A stretch of 17,678 nucleotides of DNA from Deltaproteobacteria bacterium. GTDB taxonomy: Bacteria > JAUYMQ01. The translations under genes and the position numbers were made by a program. Positions 1 to 6,640 of the stretch are shown here, piece by piece. The stretch lies in NCBI GenBank assembly GCA_030698575.1, contig JAUYMQ010000212.1, positions 1 to 17,678 on the forward strand, written 5' to 3'. Numbering within the stretch: position 1 is the stretch's first letter; the number at the start of each line of letters is the position of its first letter. The notes under the pieces were generated by a model. The model searched no databases and was not told where the DNA came from. It saw only the letters and a program-made list of their open reading frames with translations.

Positions 1-123
1 CACCGCTCTCTTCCGTAGAGGCGCCGGGACAGGTTAGAAGAGCGCGTCTATGACCGGCGCGCCGATTACCTCGAGCATCTTCCGGATGTCATCGGGGGTA
101 TGAGGGAGGTAACGGTGAGACAT
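1..123 (-). pseudogene. gcvPA: Glycine dehydrogenase (decarboxylating) subunit 1, 5' end, interrupted by an in-frame stop
   Basis: GcvPA is the N-terminal half of the split P-protein, the PLP enzyme that decarboxylates glycine and passes the aminomethyl group to GcvH. The start ATG is at 123-121, 8 nt after the gcvH stop. The first 29 residues (MSHRYLPHTPDDIRKML..., ending DALF) match the conserved start of this subunit. A TAA stop at 36-34 follows the LF. Reading on in the same frame gives PVPAPLRKRAV to the window edge, which aligns residue for residue with the usual family pattern LF-x-x-(I/V)-P-x-x-x-R. The frame is therefore intact and a single codon has become a stop. The gene runs out of the window, so the rest cannot be judged. 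The stop may be a real inactivating mutation or a base-call error. I am confident of the family and less sure of the pseudogene status. Confidence 0.75.
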
Positions 124-131
124 CCGGTTCT

Positions 132-524
132 TCAGCCCTTCTTCTCGGCTTCGACGAAATCTGCGTATTCCTTGGCGTCCATCATGTCGTCGAGCTCCGC
201 CACATCCGAGGGATCGACGACGATGAGCCATCCGTCCCCGTAGGGGTCGCTGTTGAGCATCTCGGGCGACTCGACGAGCGCCGTGTTGACCTCGACCACG
301 CTCCCGCTTACTGGCGCGAAAAGATCGCTCACCGCTTTCACGGACTCGACGACGCCGAAGGTGTCTTCCTTCGATACCTCGCTGCCGACCTCGGGGAGCT
401 CGACGTAGACCAGTTCACCGAGCGAGTCCTGTGCGTAGTCGGTGATGCCAACCGTCACGCGTCCGTCAGCGGGCCGCGCCCATTCGTGCTGCTTCGTGTA
501 TTTCAGATCTTCAGGAAATTCCAC
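132..524 (-). CDS. gcvH: Glycine cleavage system H protein (lipoyl carrier)
   Basis: GcvH shuttles the methylamine intermediate between the P, T and L proteins on a lipoyl arm. The 130-residue product has the family's normal length and its N-terminal KYTKQHEW signature. The lipoyl-lysine motif ESVKAVSDL places the modified lysine at about K63. The segment NSDPYGDGW near residues 91-99 is also typical. The start is GTG at 524-522, preceded by a strong ribosome site GGAGGAGG six bases upstream. The gene lies 126 nt downstream of gcvT and 8 nt upstream of gcvPA, on the same strand, as in many glycine cleavage operons. Nothing in it looks damaged, which contrasts with the interrupted gcvPA next door. 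Confidence 0.95.
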   Translation of the reverse strand: MEFPEDLKYTKQHEWARPADGRVTVGITDYAQDSLGELVYVELPEVGSEVSKEDTFGVVESVKAVSDLFAPVSGSVVEVNTALVESPEMLNSDPYGDGWLIVVDPSDVAELDDMMDAKEYADFVEAEKKG

Positions 525-650
525 GCCGGGCCTCCTCCGGAGTTAGTGGCGACGCGTGGCGGTGAAGGCCTTGCAGCCGCGCTTGCCGGGTCGGGATGGT
601 TTCAGGATTTTTCCGGGAGCGCCGCTCATGAAGACGCGGGCGCCCGCGGG

Positions 651-1769
651 CTAGCCGGGCGTCGGCGCCCGGTAGAACGGCGTTCGCACGACCATCGCGG
701 GGACCTCGCGCCCTCTGATCTCGACGGCGACCCGCGTGCCGACCTTCGAGAATTCCGTCGCAACGTAACCCAGGGCAATGGCCTTGCCCAGTGTCGGCGA
801 CTTTGTTCCGCTCGTCACCATGCCCGCGCGCTTTCCGCCCGCGAGGATCGGGTAGTCCTGGCGGGCGATGCCGGCGCCCGCCATCTCGAGCCCGACGAGC
901 CGGCGCTCGAGCCCCGCGGCTTTCTGGCGCAGCAGCGCGTCCCGTCCCAGGAAATCGCCCTTCCCGGGGCTGTCGAGCGCCACCGCCCATCCGAGCGCCG
1001 CTTCAAGTGGAGTGGTCTTCTCGTCGAGTTCGTGGCCATAAAGGCACATCTTTGCCTCGAGCCGGAGCGTGTCACGGGCCCCGAGACCCGCCGGCACGAG
1101 CCCCTCGGGCCCTCCGATCTCCAGAAGGCGGTCCCAGACCGCCGGGGCGGCCTCGGCCGGGCAGGCAACCTCGAAGCCGTCCTCTCCCGTGTAGCCGGTG
1201 CGGGAGAAGGTTACCTGCACCTTCCCCGCCTTGCACGCCACGACGCCGTCGCGGAACCAGTAGCGCGGCAGGTCCAGAATGTCACGATCGGCCGCCCGCT
1301 GCACGATGCCGGGCGCCTTCGGCCCCTGAACCGCGATGAGCGCCGTGGCCGCGCTGAGATCCTCGACAGTCACCTCTCCCGCGACGTTCTTCCTGATCCA
1401 GGCCAGGTCCTTTTCGGCGTTCGACGCGTTGACGACGTAGAAATAATTCTCGGGACCCCGCCGGTAGACCGTGATGTCGTCGACGACCCCGCCGCTTTCG
1501 AGACAGAGTGCGGCGTACTGCACGCGGCCGTCCACGAGCTTTGCGGCGTCGTTGGTGGAGAGCCGCTGGATGGCCGCCAGCGCCCCCGGCCCCGTGAAGC
1601 CGACCTCGCCCATGTGGCTCACGTCGAAGATCGCGGCGGCGGTCCGGCAGGCCGTGTGCTCCGCGATGATCCCCGCGTACTGTACGGGCATATCCCAGCC
1701 GCCGAACTCCACCATTCGTCCGCCGAGAGAGAGATGCCGTTCGTGGAGCGGTGTGCGCTTGAGCGTCAC
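651..1769 (-). CDS. gcvT: Aminomethyltransferase (glycine cleavage T protein)
   Basis: GcvT transfers the methylene group from aminomethyl-lipoyl-GcvH to tetrahydrofolate, releasing ammonia and giving 5,10-methylene-THF. The 372-residue product is near the family's usual 360-370. Visible family signatures are TPLHERHLSLGG and the VEFGGWDMPVQY segment at the N-terminus, FDVSHMGE, GGVVDDITVYR in the folate-binding half, TGYTGEDGFE, and ARDTLRLEAKMCLYGHEL. The start is GTG at 1769-1767, chosen because the homology begins exactly there and because the GTGA overlaps the folD stop codon, so the two genes are probably translationally coupled. An in-frame ATG lies 65 codons upstream, inside folD, with no homology between. 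FolD, encoded immediately upstream, uses the methylene-THF made here. The stop is TAG. Confidence 0.95.
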   Translation of the reverse strand: MTLKRTPLHERHLSLGGRMVEFGGWDMPVQYAGIIAEHTACRTAAAIFDVSHMGEVGFTGPGALAAIQRLSTNDAAKLVDGRVQYAALCLESGGVVDDITVYRRGPENYFYVVNASNAEKDLAWIRKNVAGEVTVEDLSAATALIAVQGPKAPGIVQRAADRDILDLPRYWFRDGVVACKAGKVQVTFSRTGYTGEDGFEVACPAEAAPAVWDRLLEIGGPEGLVPAGLGARDTLRLEAKMCLYGHELDEKTTPLEAALGWAVALDSPGKGDFLGRDALLRQKAAGLERRLVGLEMAGAGIARQDYPILAGGKRAGMVTSGTKSPTLGKAIALGYVATEFSKVGTRVAVEIRGREVPAMVVRTPFYRAPTPG

Positions 1770-2638
1770 GCGCTTGCCTGCTCGGCGGCAAGAATGGTGT
1801 TGGCGAGCAGCATGGCGATGGTCATGGGGCCGACGCCGCCCGGGACCGGCGTGATGTAGCCGGCGCGCTCGCGCGCCTCCTCGAAGTGCACGTCGCCGGC
1901 CAGCTTCCCGTCGTCCGTCCGGTTGATGCCGACGTCGATGACGACTGCGCCCGGCTTGATCCAATCGCCTCGCACGAACCGGGCCTTGCCGATGGCCGCC
2001 ACGAGGATGTCGGCCGACCGGGCCTCCCCCGGGAGATCGGCGGTGCGCGAGTGGCAGATGCTCACCGTGGCGTTGGCTTGCTCGAGGAGCGCCGCCATGG
2101 GGCGCCCCACGATGTTGGAGCGCCCGATCACCACGGCTCGCCGGCCCGAGAGCGGGATCTCGTGGAAGCGCAGCATTTCCATGACCCCCCGGGGCGTGCA
2201 GGCCACGAAGCGGGGCCGGCCCATGTGGAGGAGGCCGACGTTCAGCGGATGGAAGCCGTCGACGTCCTTGTTGGGAGAAACAAGTTCCAGGACCGTCCGC
2301 GTGTCGATCTGATCCGGAAGCGGGAGCTGGACCAGGATTCCGTGCACCTGGCGGTCGTCGTTGAGCGAGCGGATGAGGCGCGTGAGGTCCGCCTCGGTCG
2401 TCGAGGCCGGAAGGCGGTGATCACGCGTCGCGATGCCCGCCTCGGCGGCCGCCTTCTCCTTGTTGGTCACGTAGATGCGGCTGCCCGGATCGTCTCCCAC
2501 GAGAACCACGGCCAGGCAGGGCGTCACGCCGCGCTCGCTCGAAAGGCGGGCCGCATCCTTCGCCACCTGGTTCCGGACGGCGCGCGCAATGGCTTTTCCG
2601 TCGATGACGACGGCGCCTGCTGTCGGGCTGTCGCTCAC
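1766..2638 (-). CDS. folD: Bifunctional methylene-THF dehydrogenase / methenyl-THF cyclohydrolase
   Basis: FolD interconverts 5,10-methylene-THF, 5,10-methenyl-THF and 10-formyl-THF using NADP in the cytoplasm. With a GTG start at 2638-2636 the product has 290 residues, the usual length. In that numbering the catalytic Tyr and Lys are about Y56 and K60 (IYVTNKEK). VQLPLP lies at 103-108, the dinucleotide-binding GRSNIVGRP at 172-180 and the signature PGGVGPMT at 266-273. The GTG is preceded by GGAG five bases upstream. A TTG 22 codons earlier keeps the frame open, but it falls on the -10 box of the predicted promoter, so it would not be transcribed. The gene opens the operon folD-gcvT-gcvH-gcvPA, coupling methylene-THF production to its oxidation. 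Confidence 0.95.
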   Translation of the reverse strand: MSDSPTAGAVVIDGKAIARAVRNQVAKDAARLSSERGVTPCLAVVLVGDDPGSRIYVTNKEKAAAEAGIATRDHRLPASTTEADLTRLIRSLNDDRQVHGILVQLPLPDQIDTRTVLELVSPNKDVDGFHPLNVGLLHMGRPRFVACTPRGVMEMLRFHEIPLSGRRAVVIGRSNIVGRPMAALLEQANATVSICHSRTADLPGEARSADILVAAIGKARFVRGDWIKPGAVVIDVGINRTDDGKLAGDVHFEEARERAGYITPVPGGVGPMTIAMLLANTILAAEQASA

Positions 2639-2702
2639 GATGTCTCCGGAGGACGGAGGATACAAAGGAGATTCGGGTTCAAGACTCGTTCGAAGACCCT
2701 GC

Positions 2703-2732
2703 AATATAGATGCGGCAGCGGGAAGGTGTAAA
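2703..2732 (-). promoter_or_regulatory. Sigma70-type promoter for folD-gcvTHP
   Basis: On the minus strand TTTACA (2732-2727) and TATATT (2708-2703) are separated by 18 bases. Each hexamer matches the consensus at five of six positions. Transcription would start near 2696, leaving a leader of about 58 nt before the folD GTG. That leader is too short for a glycine riboswitch. Confidence 0.7.
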
Positions 2733-2752
2733 GAGCGGTCGGGCGGGCGGTT

Positions 2753-2781
2753 GAAAAAAAACGGAAAGGCGGCCGGAGGGC
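2753..2781 (-). terminator. Weak candidate terminator after yggU
   Basis: Directly after the yggU TAG, the minus strand reads GGCC-CTCC-GGCC. Nine bases later comes a run of eight T (2761-2754). The stem is only four base pairs and is set back from the T-run, so termination may be partial. It sits between the yggU stop and the folD promoter, where an operon boundary is expected. Confidence 0.4.
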
Positions 2782-3186
2782 CTAGGTCGGGTCGGCGGCG
2801 AGGGCCTTGCGCGCCTCGATCTCGCTCATTCCTTCCACATGGATGCGCTTCATGCGGCTGGCCACGCCGCGAACGATGGAAACCTGCCGCTGGGGAACGC
2901 CGAGGGCCCTGGCGACGGTGGCGCAGACCACGTTGTTGGCGGCGCCCTCAACGGGAGGCGCGTTTACCTTGACGTGGAGCTTGTCGCCGTGTGTTCCGGC
3001 GACGTGGCTTCGCGCGGAACGCGGTACGACGTGGACCTCGAAGGCGATGCCTCCGTCCGTGACGTCGATCTTGAGCGGAAGGCTCTCGCGCTGAGGTCGC
3101 CGCGCGAGGGGCGGCTGGCCGTCCTGGAGTTGATGCCTGGCCGCGTCACCGTTCTTGCCGTTGCGTCGCTTGAATCTCGGTTTCAT
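2782..3186 (-). CDS. yggU: DUF167 / YggU family protein with a basic N-terminal extension
   Basis: YggU (DUF167) is a small conserved protein of unknown function, often encoded beside yggT and divIVA genes. The domain occupies roughly residues 45-130. It shows the family pattern FEVHVVPRSARS, then LHVKVNAPPVEGAANN, then ALGVP and GVASRMKRIHVEG. The usual length is about 95-100 residues. This product has 134, because about 40 basic, low-complexity residues rich in Arg, Lys, Gln and Pro precede the domain. The ATG start (3186-3184) overlaps the divIVA TGA as ATGA, which supports this start and translational coupling. The gene ends the maf-to-yggU cluster, with TAG as its stop. The function is not established, and nothing here adds a specific role beyond the cell-division context. 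Confidence 0.85.
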   Translation of the reverse strand: MKPRFKRRNGKNGDAARHQLQDGQPPLARRPQRESLPLKIDVTDGGIAFEVHVVPRSARSHVAGTHGDKLHVKVNAPPVEGAANNVVCATVARALGVPQRQVSIVRGVASRMKRIHVEGMSEIEARKALAADPT

Positions 3187-3689
3187 ACGCTCTTGGGGGT
3201 GAGGAACTTGAGCTTGTCGTCGAGGGCTTCCTGTTCCTTCGTCTCTTCGCTGTCGGAATCGAGCATCCTCAGGTGGGACCTGAGCGTGGCTCGCAGCACA
3301 GCTTCGAGATTCGCTCGCTGGTGCTTCAGCTCGACGATGCTCTCGGTAATCTTTGCGCCCCGCCGATGAGCGGCGTCGATGACCTTCTCGCCCCGGAGCT
3401 CCGCTTCGGCGACGATCAGCTCGGCCTTCTTGGAGGCCTTCTCCTCGATCTCCTTGGTCATTTGCTGGGCGGTAAGCATGGTCTCGCGAAGCGCCTTCTC
3501 GCGGCGGATATGCTCCTCGAGATCGGCCCGGAGGCGCTTGGTCTCGTCCTTGAGCGAATTGTTCTCCGCGGTCAGCTCTTCGAGGTCGGCGGTTACCATC
3601 TCGAGGAACTGCCTGACCTCCTCCGGATCGTATCCCTTCCAGCGTGTGGCGAACTGCTGGCTCTTCACGTCGATGGGCGTGAGTTTCAT
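3183..3689 (-). CDS. divIVA: DivIVA-family coiled-coil protein
   Basis: DivIVA proteins bind negatively curved membrane at poles and septa and recruit division or growth proteins. The 168-residue product begins MKLTPIDVKSQQF, the classic N-terminal domain. RWKGYDPEEVRQFLE follows, placing W17-K18 where Bacillus subtilis DivIVA has the membrane-inserting F17-R18. A long Glu/Lys/Leu-rich coiled coil spans about residues 30-110, with a helical tail after it. The start ATG (3689-3687) has GGGGGAAG four bases upstream. An open frame continues 62 codons further upstream but has no family similarity. The gene lies after yggT and overlaps yggU, the usual division-cluster order. The spacer before it contains four hairpins, listed separately, which may affect its expression. 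Confidence 0.9.
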   Translation of the reverse strand: MKLTPIDVKSQQFATRWKGYDPEEVRQFLEMVTADLEELTAENNSLKDETKRLRADLEEHIRREKALRETMLTAQQMTKEIEEKASKKAELIVAEAELRGEKVIDAAHRRGAKITESIVELKHQRANLEAVLRATLRSHLRMLDSDSEETKEQEALDDKLKFLTPKSV

Positions 3690-3701
3690 CGATCTTCCCC
3701 C

Positions 3702-3855
3702 GGTCCTCGAAAGGACCCCCTCGCGTTCGGTTGATGATGCGCGCTTTCCCGCCCTCGAAGGGGCGTGCTTGTCTGAGGCGGGAGCCGGAGAGGCGGTCCG
3801 GGATGACATTTCCGGACCCAGGGGGGGTATCGGCTGCTCAAGGGGAAAATTGAGC
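3702..3855 (-). repeat. Four consecutive inverted repeats between yggT and divIVA
   Basis: In transcript order these are GCTCAA/TTGAGC with an 8-nt loop (3855-3836), starting right after the yggT TAA; GTCCGG/CCGGAC with a 10-nt loop (3817-3796); CGCCC/GGGCG with a 6-nt loop (3765-3750); and GGTCC/GGACC with a 6-nt loop (3717-3702). The last ends just before the divIVA ribosome site. Hairpins three and four share the pattern CC-N-TTCGAGG across stem and loop. None has a T-run, so they do not look like standard terminators. They could be RNA structure controlling divIVA translation or mRNA stability. Confidence 0.55.
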
Positions 3856-4167
3856 TTATCCCAGGCGCATCGCAAGGTCCTGCAGCGATTTTACCAGGAA
3901 AGCCTGGGCGAAGTAGATGGCCATGATAACCACAATCGGGGATAGATCCATCCCCCCCAGGCGGAGCCCGAGCCGGTAGTATATCCACCGCTGGACGGGT
4001 TGGAGCACCGGATCTGTGGCGCTTTTCAGGAAACGTACGATGGGGCTGTTGGGATCCGGGTTCACCCAGGAAAGGAGCGCCCGGATGATGATCATCCAGA
4101 AATAGACCGTCAGGATCATGTCCAGGACGATGGCAGTGGCGTTTAGCAGGTTCGAGACGAGGAACAT
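3856..4167 (-). CDS. yggT: YggT family integral membrane protein
   Basis: YggT is a small membrane protein repeatedly found beside yggS, proC and divIVA. It has been linked to osmotic tolerance and to division or envelope functions, but its biochemical role is unsettled. The 103-residue product has a long hydrophobic segment at about residues 4-33, then the family's conserved LLSWVNPDPNSPIVRFL and a DPVLQPVQRW-like loop, and a second hydrophobic segment at about 74-92. The start ATG (4167-4165) overlaps the proC stop as TGATG, suggesting coupled translation. Upstream open frame lies antisense to nothing and in an alternative frame within proC, without family similarity, so it is not included. 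The stop is TAA. Confidence 0.9.
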   Translation of the reverse strand: MFLVSNLLNATAIVLDMILTVYFWMIIIRALLSWVNPDPNSPIVRFLKSATDPVLQPVQRWIYYRLGLRLGGMDLSPIVVIMAIYFAQAFLVKSLQDLAMRLG

Positions 4168-4976
4168 CAGCCGGATAGCTCCTTCGATCGCCGCGCCGCC
4201 GCCTCCATGGCGCTGTGTAGCGTGGCCCGCAGCTTGCCCCGTGAGAGTGCCTCGAGCCCTGCCAGCGTCGCCCCGCCGGGAGACGCCACCCTGTCTCGCA
4301 GCGTGGCGGGTTCGAGGCCCGATTCGAGGGCGAGCTTGGCTGATCCGAAGAGCGTTTGCAACGCGAAGCGGCGCGACAGCGTTTCCGGGAGCCCGAGATT
4401 GACCCCGCCCTCGGCCAGCGCGTCGAGTATCTCGAAGACGAACCCCGGCCCGCAGCCCGACAGCGCCGTCACGGCGTCGAGCAATCCCTCGTCGTCGAGG
4501 ATCACTGCATCGCCCACCGCCGAGAAGAGGGCGCGAGCAGTCTCCACGTCCGCCTCCCGGCAAGCGGCGTTCGGGCAGAGCGCGGTCATGCCGGCCAGCG
4601 CGAGGGCGGGGGCGTTCGGCATCGTCCGGACGATGGCGCAATCCGTTCCGAGCCAGGTTTCGAGCTGGGCCAGCCGGATGCCCGCGGCGATGGAGATGAC
4701 GAGCTTTCCCCCGACCACTTCACGGAGCGGGGCCACTACCGCCTCCATCCCCTGCGGCTTCACAGCCAGAACCACGAGGGCAGCCGCGCTCGCGGCCTCG
4801 GCATTGCTGGCCGTGGTGCACACGCCGTAGGCCGAGGACAAGTGGGTCCGGCGCGCTTCCGAAATGTCCGCGGCCGCGATTTCCGAAGGCGCTGCGGCGC
4901 CTGCTTCGAGAAGCCCGCGTATCAGGGCTTCCGCCATGTTCCCCGCCCCCACGAAGGCGTACTTCACCGGCTCCAT
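4167..4976 (-). CDS. proC: Pyrroline-5-carboxylate reductase
   Basis: ProC reduces 1-pyrroline-5-carboxylate to proline with NAD(P)H, the last step of proline synthesis. The 269-residue product has the standard length. The dinucleotide-binding GAGNMA is at about residues 10-15, VLAVKPQ comes mid-domain, and VRTMPNAPAL and an ASPGGATLAGLE segment lie in the C-terminal helical domain. The family motif usually written SGSGPAY reads SGCGPGF here, a mild substitution near the substrate site. The start ATG (4976-4974) has AAGGAG five bases upstream, and the site lies in the 10-nt gap after yggS. Its place between yggS and yggT is a common arrangement and need not mean a direct link to division. Confidence 0.94.
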   Translation of the reverse strand: MEPVKYAFVGAGNMAEALIRGLLEAGAAAPSEIAAADISEARRTHLSSAYGVCTTASNAEAASAAALVVLAVKPQGMEAVVAPLREVVGGKLVISIAAGIRLAQLETWLGTDCAIVRTMPNAPALALAGMTALCPNAACREADVETARALFSAVGDAVILDDEGLLDAVTALSGCGPGFVFEILDALAEGGVNLGLPETLSRRFALQTLFGSAKLALESGLEPATLRDRVASPGGATLAGLEALSRGKLRATLHSAMEAAARRSKELSG

Positions 4977-4986
4977 GCGTTCTCCT

Positions 4987-5718
4987 TCATTTTTTGACCG
5001 GCCGGGGCCCGAAGATGGCCGTGCCGACGCGAATCCAGGTGGCCCCTTCCTCGATGGCAACCTCGAAGTCTCCGGTCATCCCCATCGAGAGATCGCGAAA
5101 GCTGTCGTTCGCCAGCCCCTTTCGTCTGATCTCGTCGCGAAGCTCCCGGAGGGCCCGGAAGTGGGGCCGGCTGTCCTCGGGGTCGTCCGAGAGCGGCGGC
5201 ACCGTCATGAGCCCCGATAGCCGCACGTGCTTCATCTTGTCGATGGCCCGCGCCGCCGCCACCACTGCGTCGGGTGTGAAGCCGGCCTTGGAGGCCTCGC
5301 CCACGATGTTCACCTCGAGGAGGATCTGCTGCGTGATGCCCCGCGCCGCTGCGCGCTGGTCGATCTCTTTGGCAAGCGGGACCGTATCAACCGAGTGGAT
5401 GAGCTCGAACGCGGGCACGGCGAGCCGGGCCTTGTTGCGCTGGAGCTTCCCGATGAAATGCCAGGAGACCCCATCTGCTTTCGCCCCGAGCGACTCGGTG
5501 ACCTGTGAGATCTTCTCGAGCCCCTCCTTGACGTAGTTCTCGCCGAAGGCGACAAGGCCCGCCCGCGCTCCTTGAACGACCTGCGCCGGGGGGATGCCCT
5601 TGGTGACCGCCAGCATCCTGATCTCCAGCGGGTGCCTGCCTGCCCGGGAAGCGGCGGCCTCCCGTCGGGCCAGGACGTCTTCGATGCGCGAGGCGATGCT
5701 GTCGGAGCTGCCGCTCAT
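4987..5718 (-). CDS. yggS: YggS/PROSC family PLP homeostasis protein
   Basis: This protein binds pyridoxal phosphate on a lysine, has no known catalytic turnover, and helps regulate PLP and amino/keto acid pools. The 243-residue product shows LAVTKG with the PLP lysine at about K40, then FGENYVKE, HFIGKLQRNK and HSVDT. EVNIVGEASKAGF, GLMTVPP and the C-terminal SMGMTGDFEVAI...RVGTAIFG follow. The ATG at 5718-5716 was chosen. A TTG eight codons upstream lacks a ribosome site, whereas GGGGGAAGGA lies just before the ATG. The gene is 36 nt after maf and 10 nt before proC on the same strand, so all three are likely co-transcribed. The PLP-dependent GcvPA encoded in the following operon is a possible beneficiary, but that is inference. 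Confidence 0.93.
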   Translation of the reverse strand: MSGSSDSIASRIEDVLARREAAASRAGRHPLEIRMLAVTKGIPPAQVVQGARAGLVAFGENYVKEGLEKISQVTESLGAKADGVSWHFIGKLQRNKARLAVPAFELIHSVDTVPLAKEIDQRAAARGITQQILLEVNIVGEASKAGFTPDAVVAAARAIDKMKHVRLSGLMTVPPLSDDPEDSRPHFRALRELRDEIRRKGLANDSFRDLSMGMTGDFEVAIEEGATWIRVGTAIFGPRPVKK

Positions 5719-5754
5719 TCCTTCCCCCGCAGTTTCGAACAAGGCCCGGCGTGC

Positions 5755-6381
5755 TCAGGGCGGGCCGCCCTCCGTCGCATGCACGCCGAGCAATCGCAGC
5801 GACTCGACGACCTCGCAGACGGGCAGGCCGATCACGTTCGAGTGCGATCCGCGGATGCGGCGCACCATGAAAGCCCCCGCCCCCTGGATGGCGTAGCCCC
5901 CCGCCTTGTCGAAAGGCTCACCGGTAAAAAGATAGGCTTCGATCTCATCTTCGCGAAGCGTTTTGAACTCGACCGTCGTAGCCACCACCGCCGGAGAGGC
6001 GGGCGCGAGACGCCCGCGCGCGCTCTCCCCCGGCCCGTCGATCGAAAGGAGAGCGAAGCCGGTCAGCACCTGGTGCACGCGCCCCGAGAGCTGCTGGAGC
6101 ATGCGGCGAGCGTCGGCGCGGTCCGCGGGCTTGCCCAGCAGTTCGCCGTCGAGGACGACCGCTGTGTCCGCGCCGAGCACGAGCGCCGGTCCGGCGCCGC
6201 GCAGAATGCTGCCCGCCCCCCGCGCCTTCTCGACGGCCAGGCGGCGGACATAACGGCGCGGCGACTCCCCCGGCCGGGGCGTCTCATCGACCTCCGCGGC
6301 GACGATCTCCGGGTGGAGGCCCGCCTGCTCGAGCAGCTCCTTCCTCCGGGGCGATCGGGACGCAAGAACCAGGCGGGGCAT
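5755..6381 (-). CDS. maf: Maf-family nucleoside triphosphate pyrophosphatase
   Basis: Maf proteins hydrolyse non-canonical or pyrimidine nucleoside triphosphates to monophosphates and in some bacteria influence septation. The 208-residue product starts MPRLVLASRSPRRKELL, with the nucleotide-binding SRSPRR at 8-13. VDET is at 31-34, EKA at 51-53 and LGADT with catalytic Asp at about D72. LGKP and GRVHQVLTGF follow. The C-terminal half has GEPFDKAGGYAIQG, which fits the YhdE-like dTTP/UTP subgroup. The ATG (6381-6379) has AGGA about seven bases upstream. Open frame upstream has no similarity. It is the first gene of the minus-strand cluster leading to yggU. A TTGACA sits about 110 nt upstream on this strand (6495-6490), but I find no matching -10 box. 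Confidence 0.92.
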   Translation of the reverse strand: MPRLVLASRSPRRKELLEQAGLHPEIVAAEVDETPRPGESPRRYVRRLAVEKARGAGSILRGAGPALVLGADTAVVLDGELLGKPADRADARRMLQQLSGRVHQVLTGFALLSIDGPGESARGRLAPASPAVVATTVEFKTLREDEIEAYLFTGEPFDKAGGYAIQGAGAFMVRRIRGSHSNVIGLPVCEVVESLRLLGVHATEGGPP

Positions 6382-6613
6382 GAGGCTTCCTGTACGGGGG
6401 GGGCGCGCCGCCCGAGAGTAAGCGTTCACCCGGAGCGGATCAAGGGCGCCTCGGCGCCGGGCGGCGTCAGAGGGTCCAGACAGCGCTTCTGTCAACGCCC
6501 CGGGACATCAGAGCCATCCGGGCAGCCATGCGAGAATCCATCGGGCGCGGTTTCGAAGGCCTGCCGAGCGGCTTATCCGGCGCGCGCGACTCCCGGGGAG
6601 GGGAAGCTCGCCG
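6382..6613. other. Gene-free spacer upstream of maf with a possible regulator site
   Basis: I see no protein-coding gene here that codes for a recognisable product. GACAG-CGCTT-CTGTC (6479-6493) is a perfect 5+5 inverted repeat. It lies 123 bases upstream of the sigma54 -24 element, the distance at which activators of that sigma factor often bind. The same bases overlap a TTGACA on the minus strand, so the repeat could instead be an operator for maf. Both roles are inferred. Confidence 0.3.
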
Positions 6614-6631
6614 CTGGCACGCCTCTTGCTT
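6614..6631 (+). promoter_or_regulatory. Sigma54 (RpoN) -24/-12 promoter
   Basis: CTGGCACGCCTCTTGCTT matches the RpoN consensus YTGGCACGRNNNTTGCW at almost every position. The invariant GG is at 6616-6617 and the invariant GC at 6628-6629, with exact spacing. Transcription would begin near 6641 on the plus strand. No plus-strand gene begins within 2 kb downstream, so the expected product is a short RNA. A nearby enhancer-binding activator gene is not in the window. Confidence 0.7.
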
Positions 6632-6640
6632 AATCCCTCA

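Noticed and set aside
34-36. Possible recoding of TAA as sense in gcvPA
   Set aside because: TAA is the stop of yggT and of the MFS gene in the same window, and TAG and TGA also end genes normally, so a variant code is not supported.
543-629. 28-codon minus-strand ORF between gcvT and gcvH
   Set aside because: The product is basic (MSGAPGKILKPSRPGKRG...), with no clear ribosome site and no known counterpart. The spacer is only 126 nt.
635-648. Perfect 14-bp palindrome CGCGGGCGCCCGCG right after the gcvT stop
   Set aside because: It has no loop and no T-run, and all-GC palindromes are expected in DNA this GC-rich.
486-1859. Long plus-strand open frame opposite gcvT and gcvH
   Set aside because: It is Arg/Ala/Gly-rich with no family similarity and lies antisense to clear gcvT and gcvH. 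High GC content leaves such frames open by chance.
2639-2704. TTG at 2704 as the folD start
   Set aside because: It overlaps the predicted -10 box. The GTG at 2638 has a ribosome site and gives the family's normal length.
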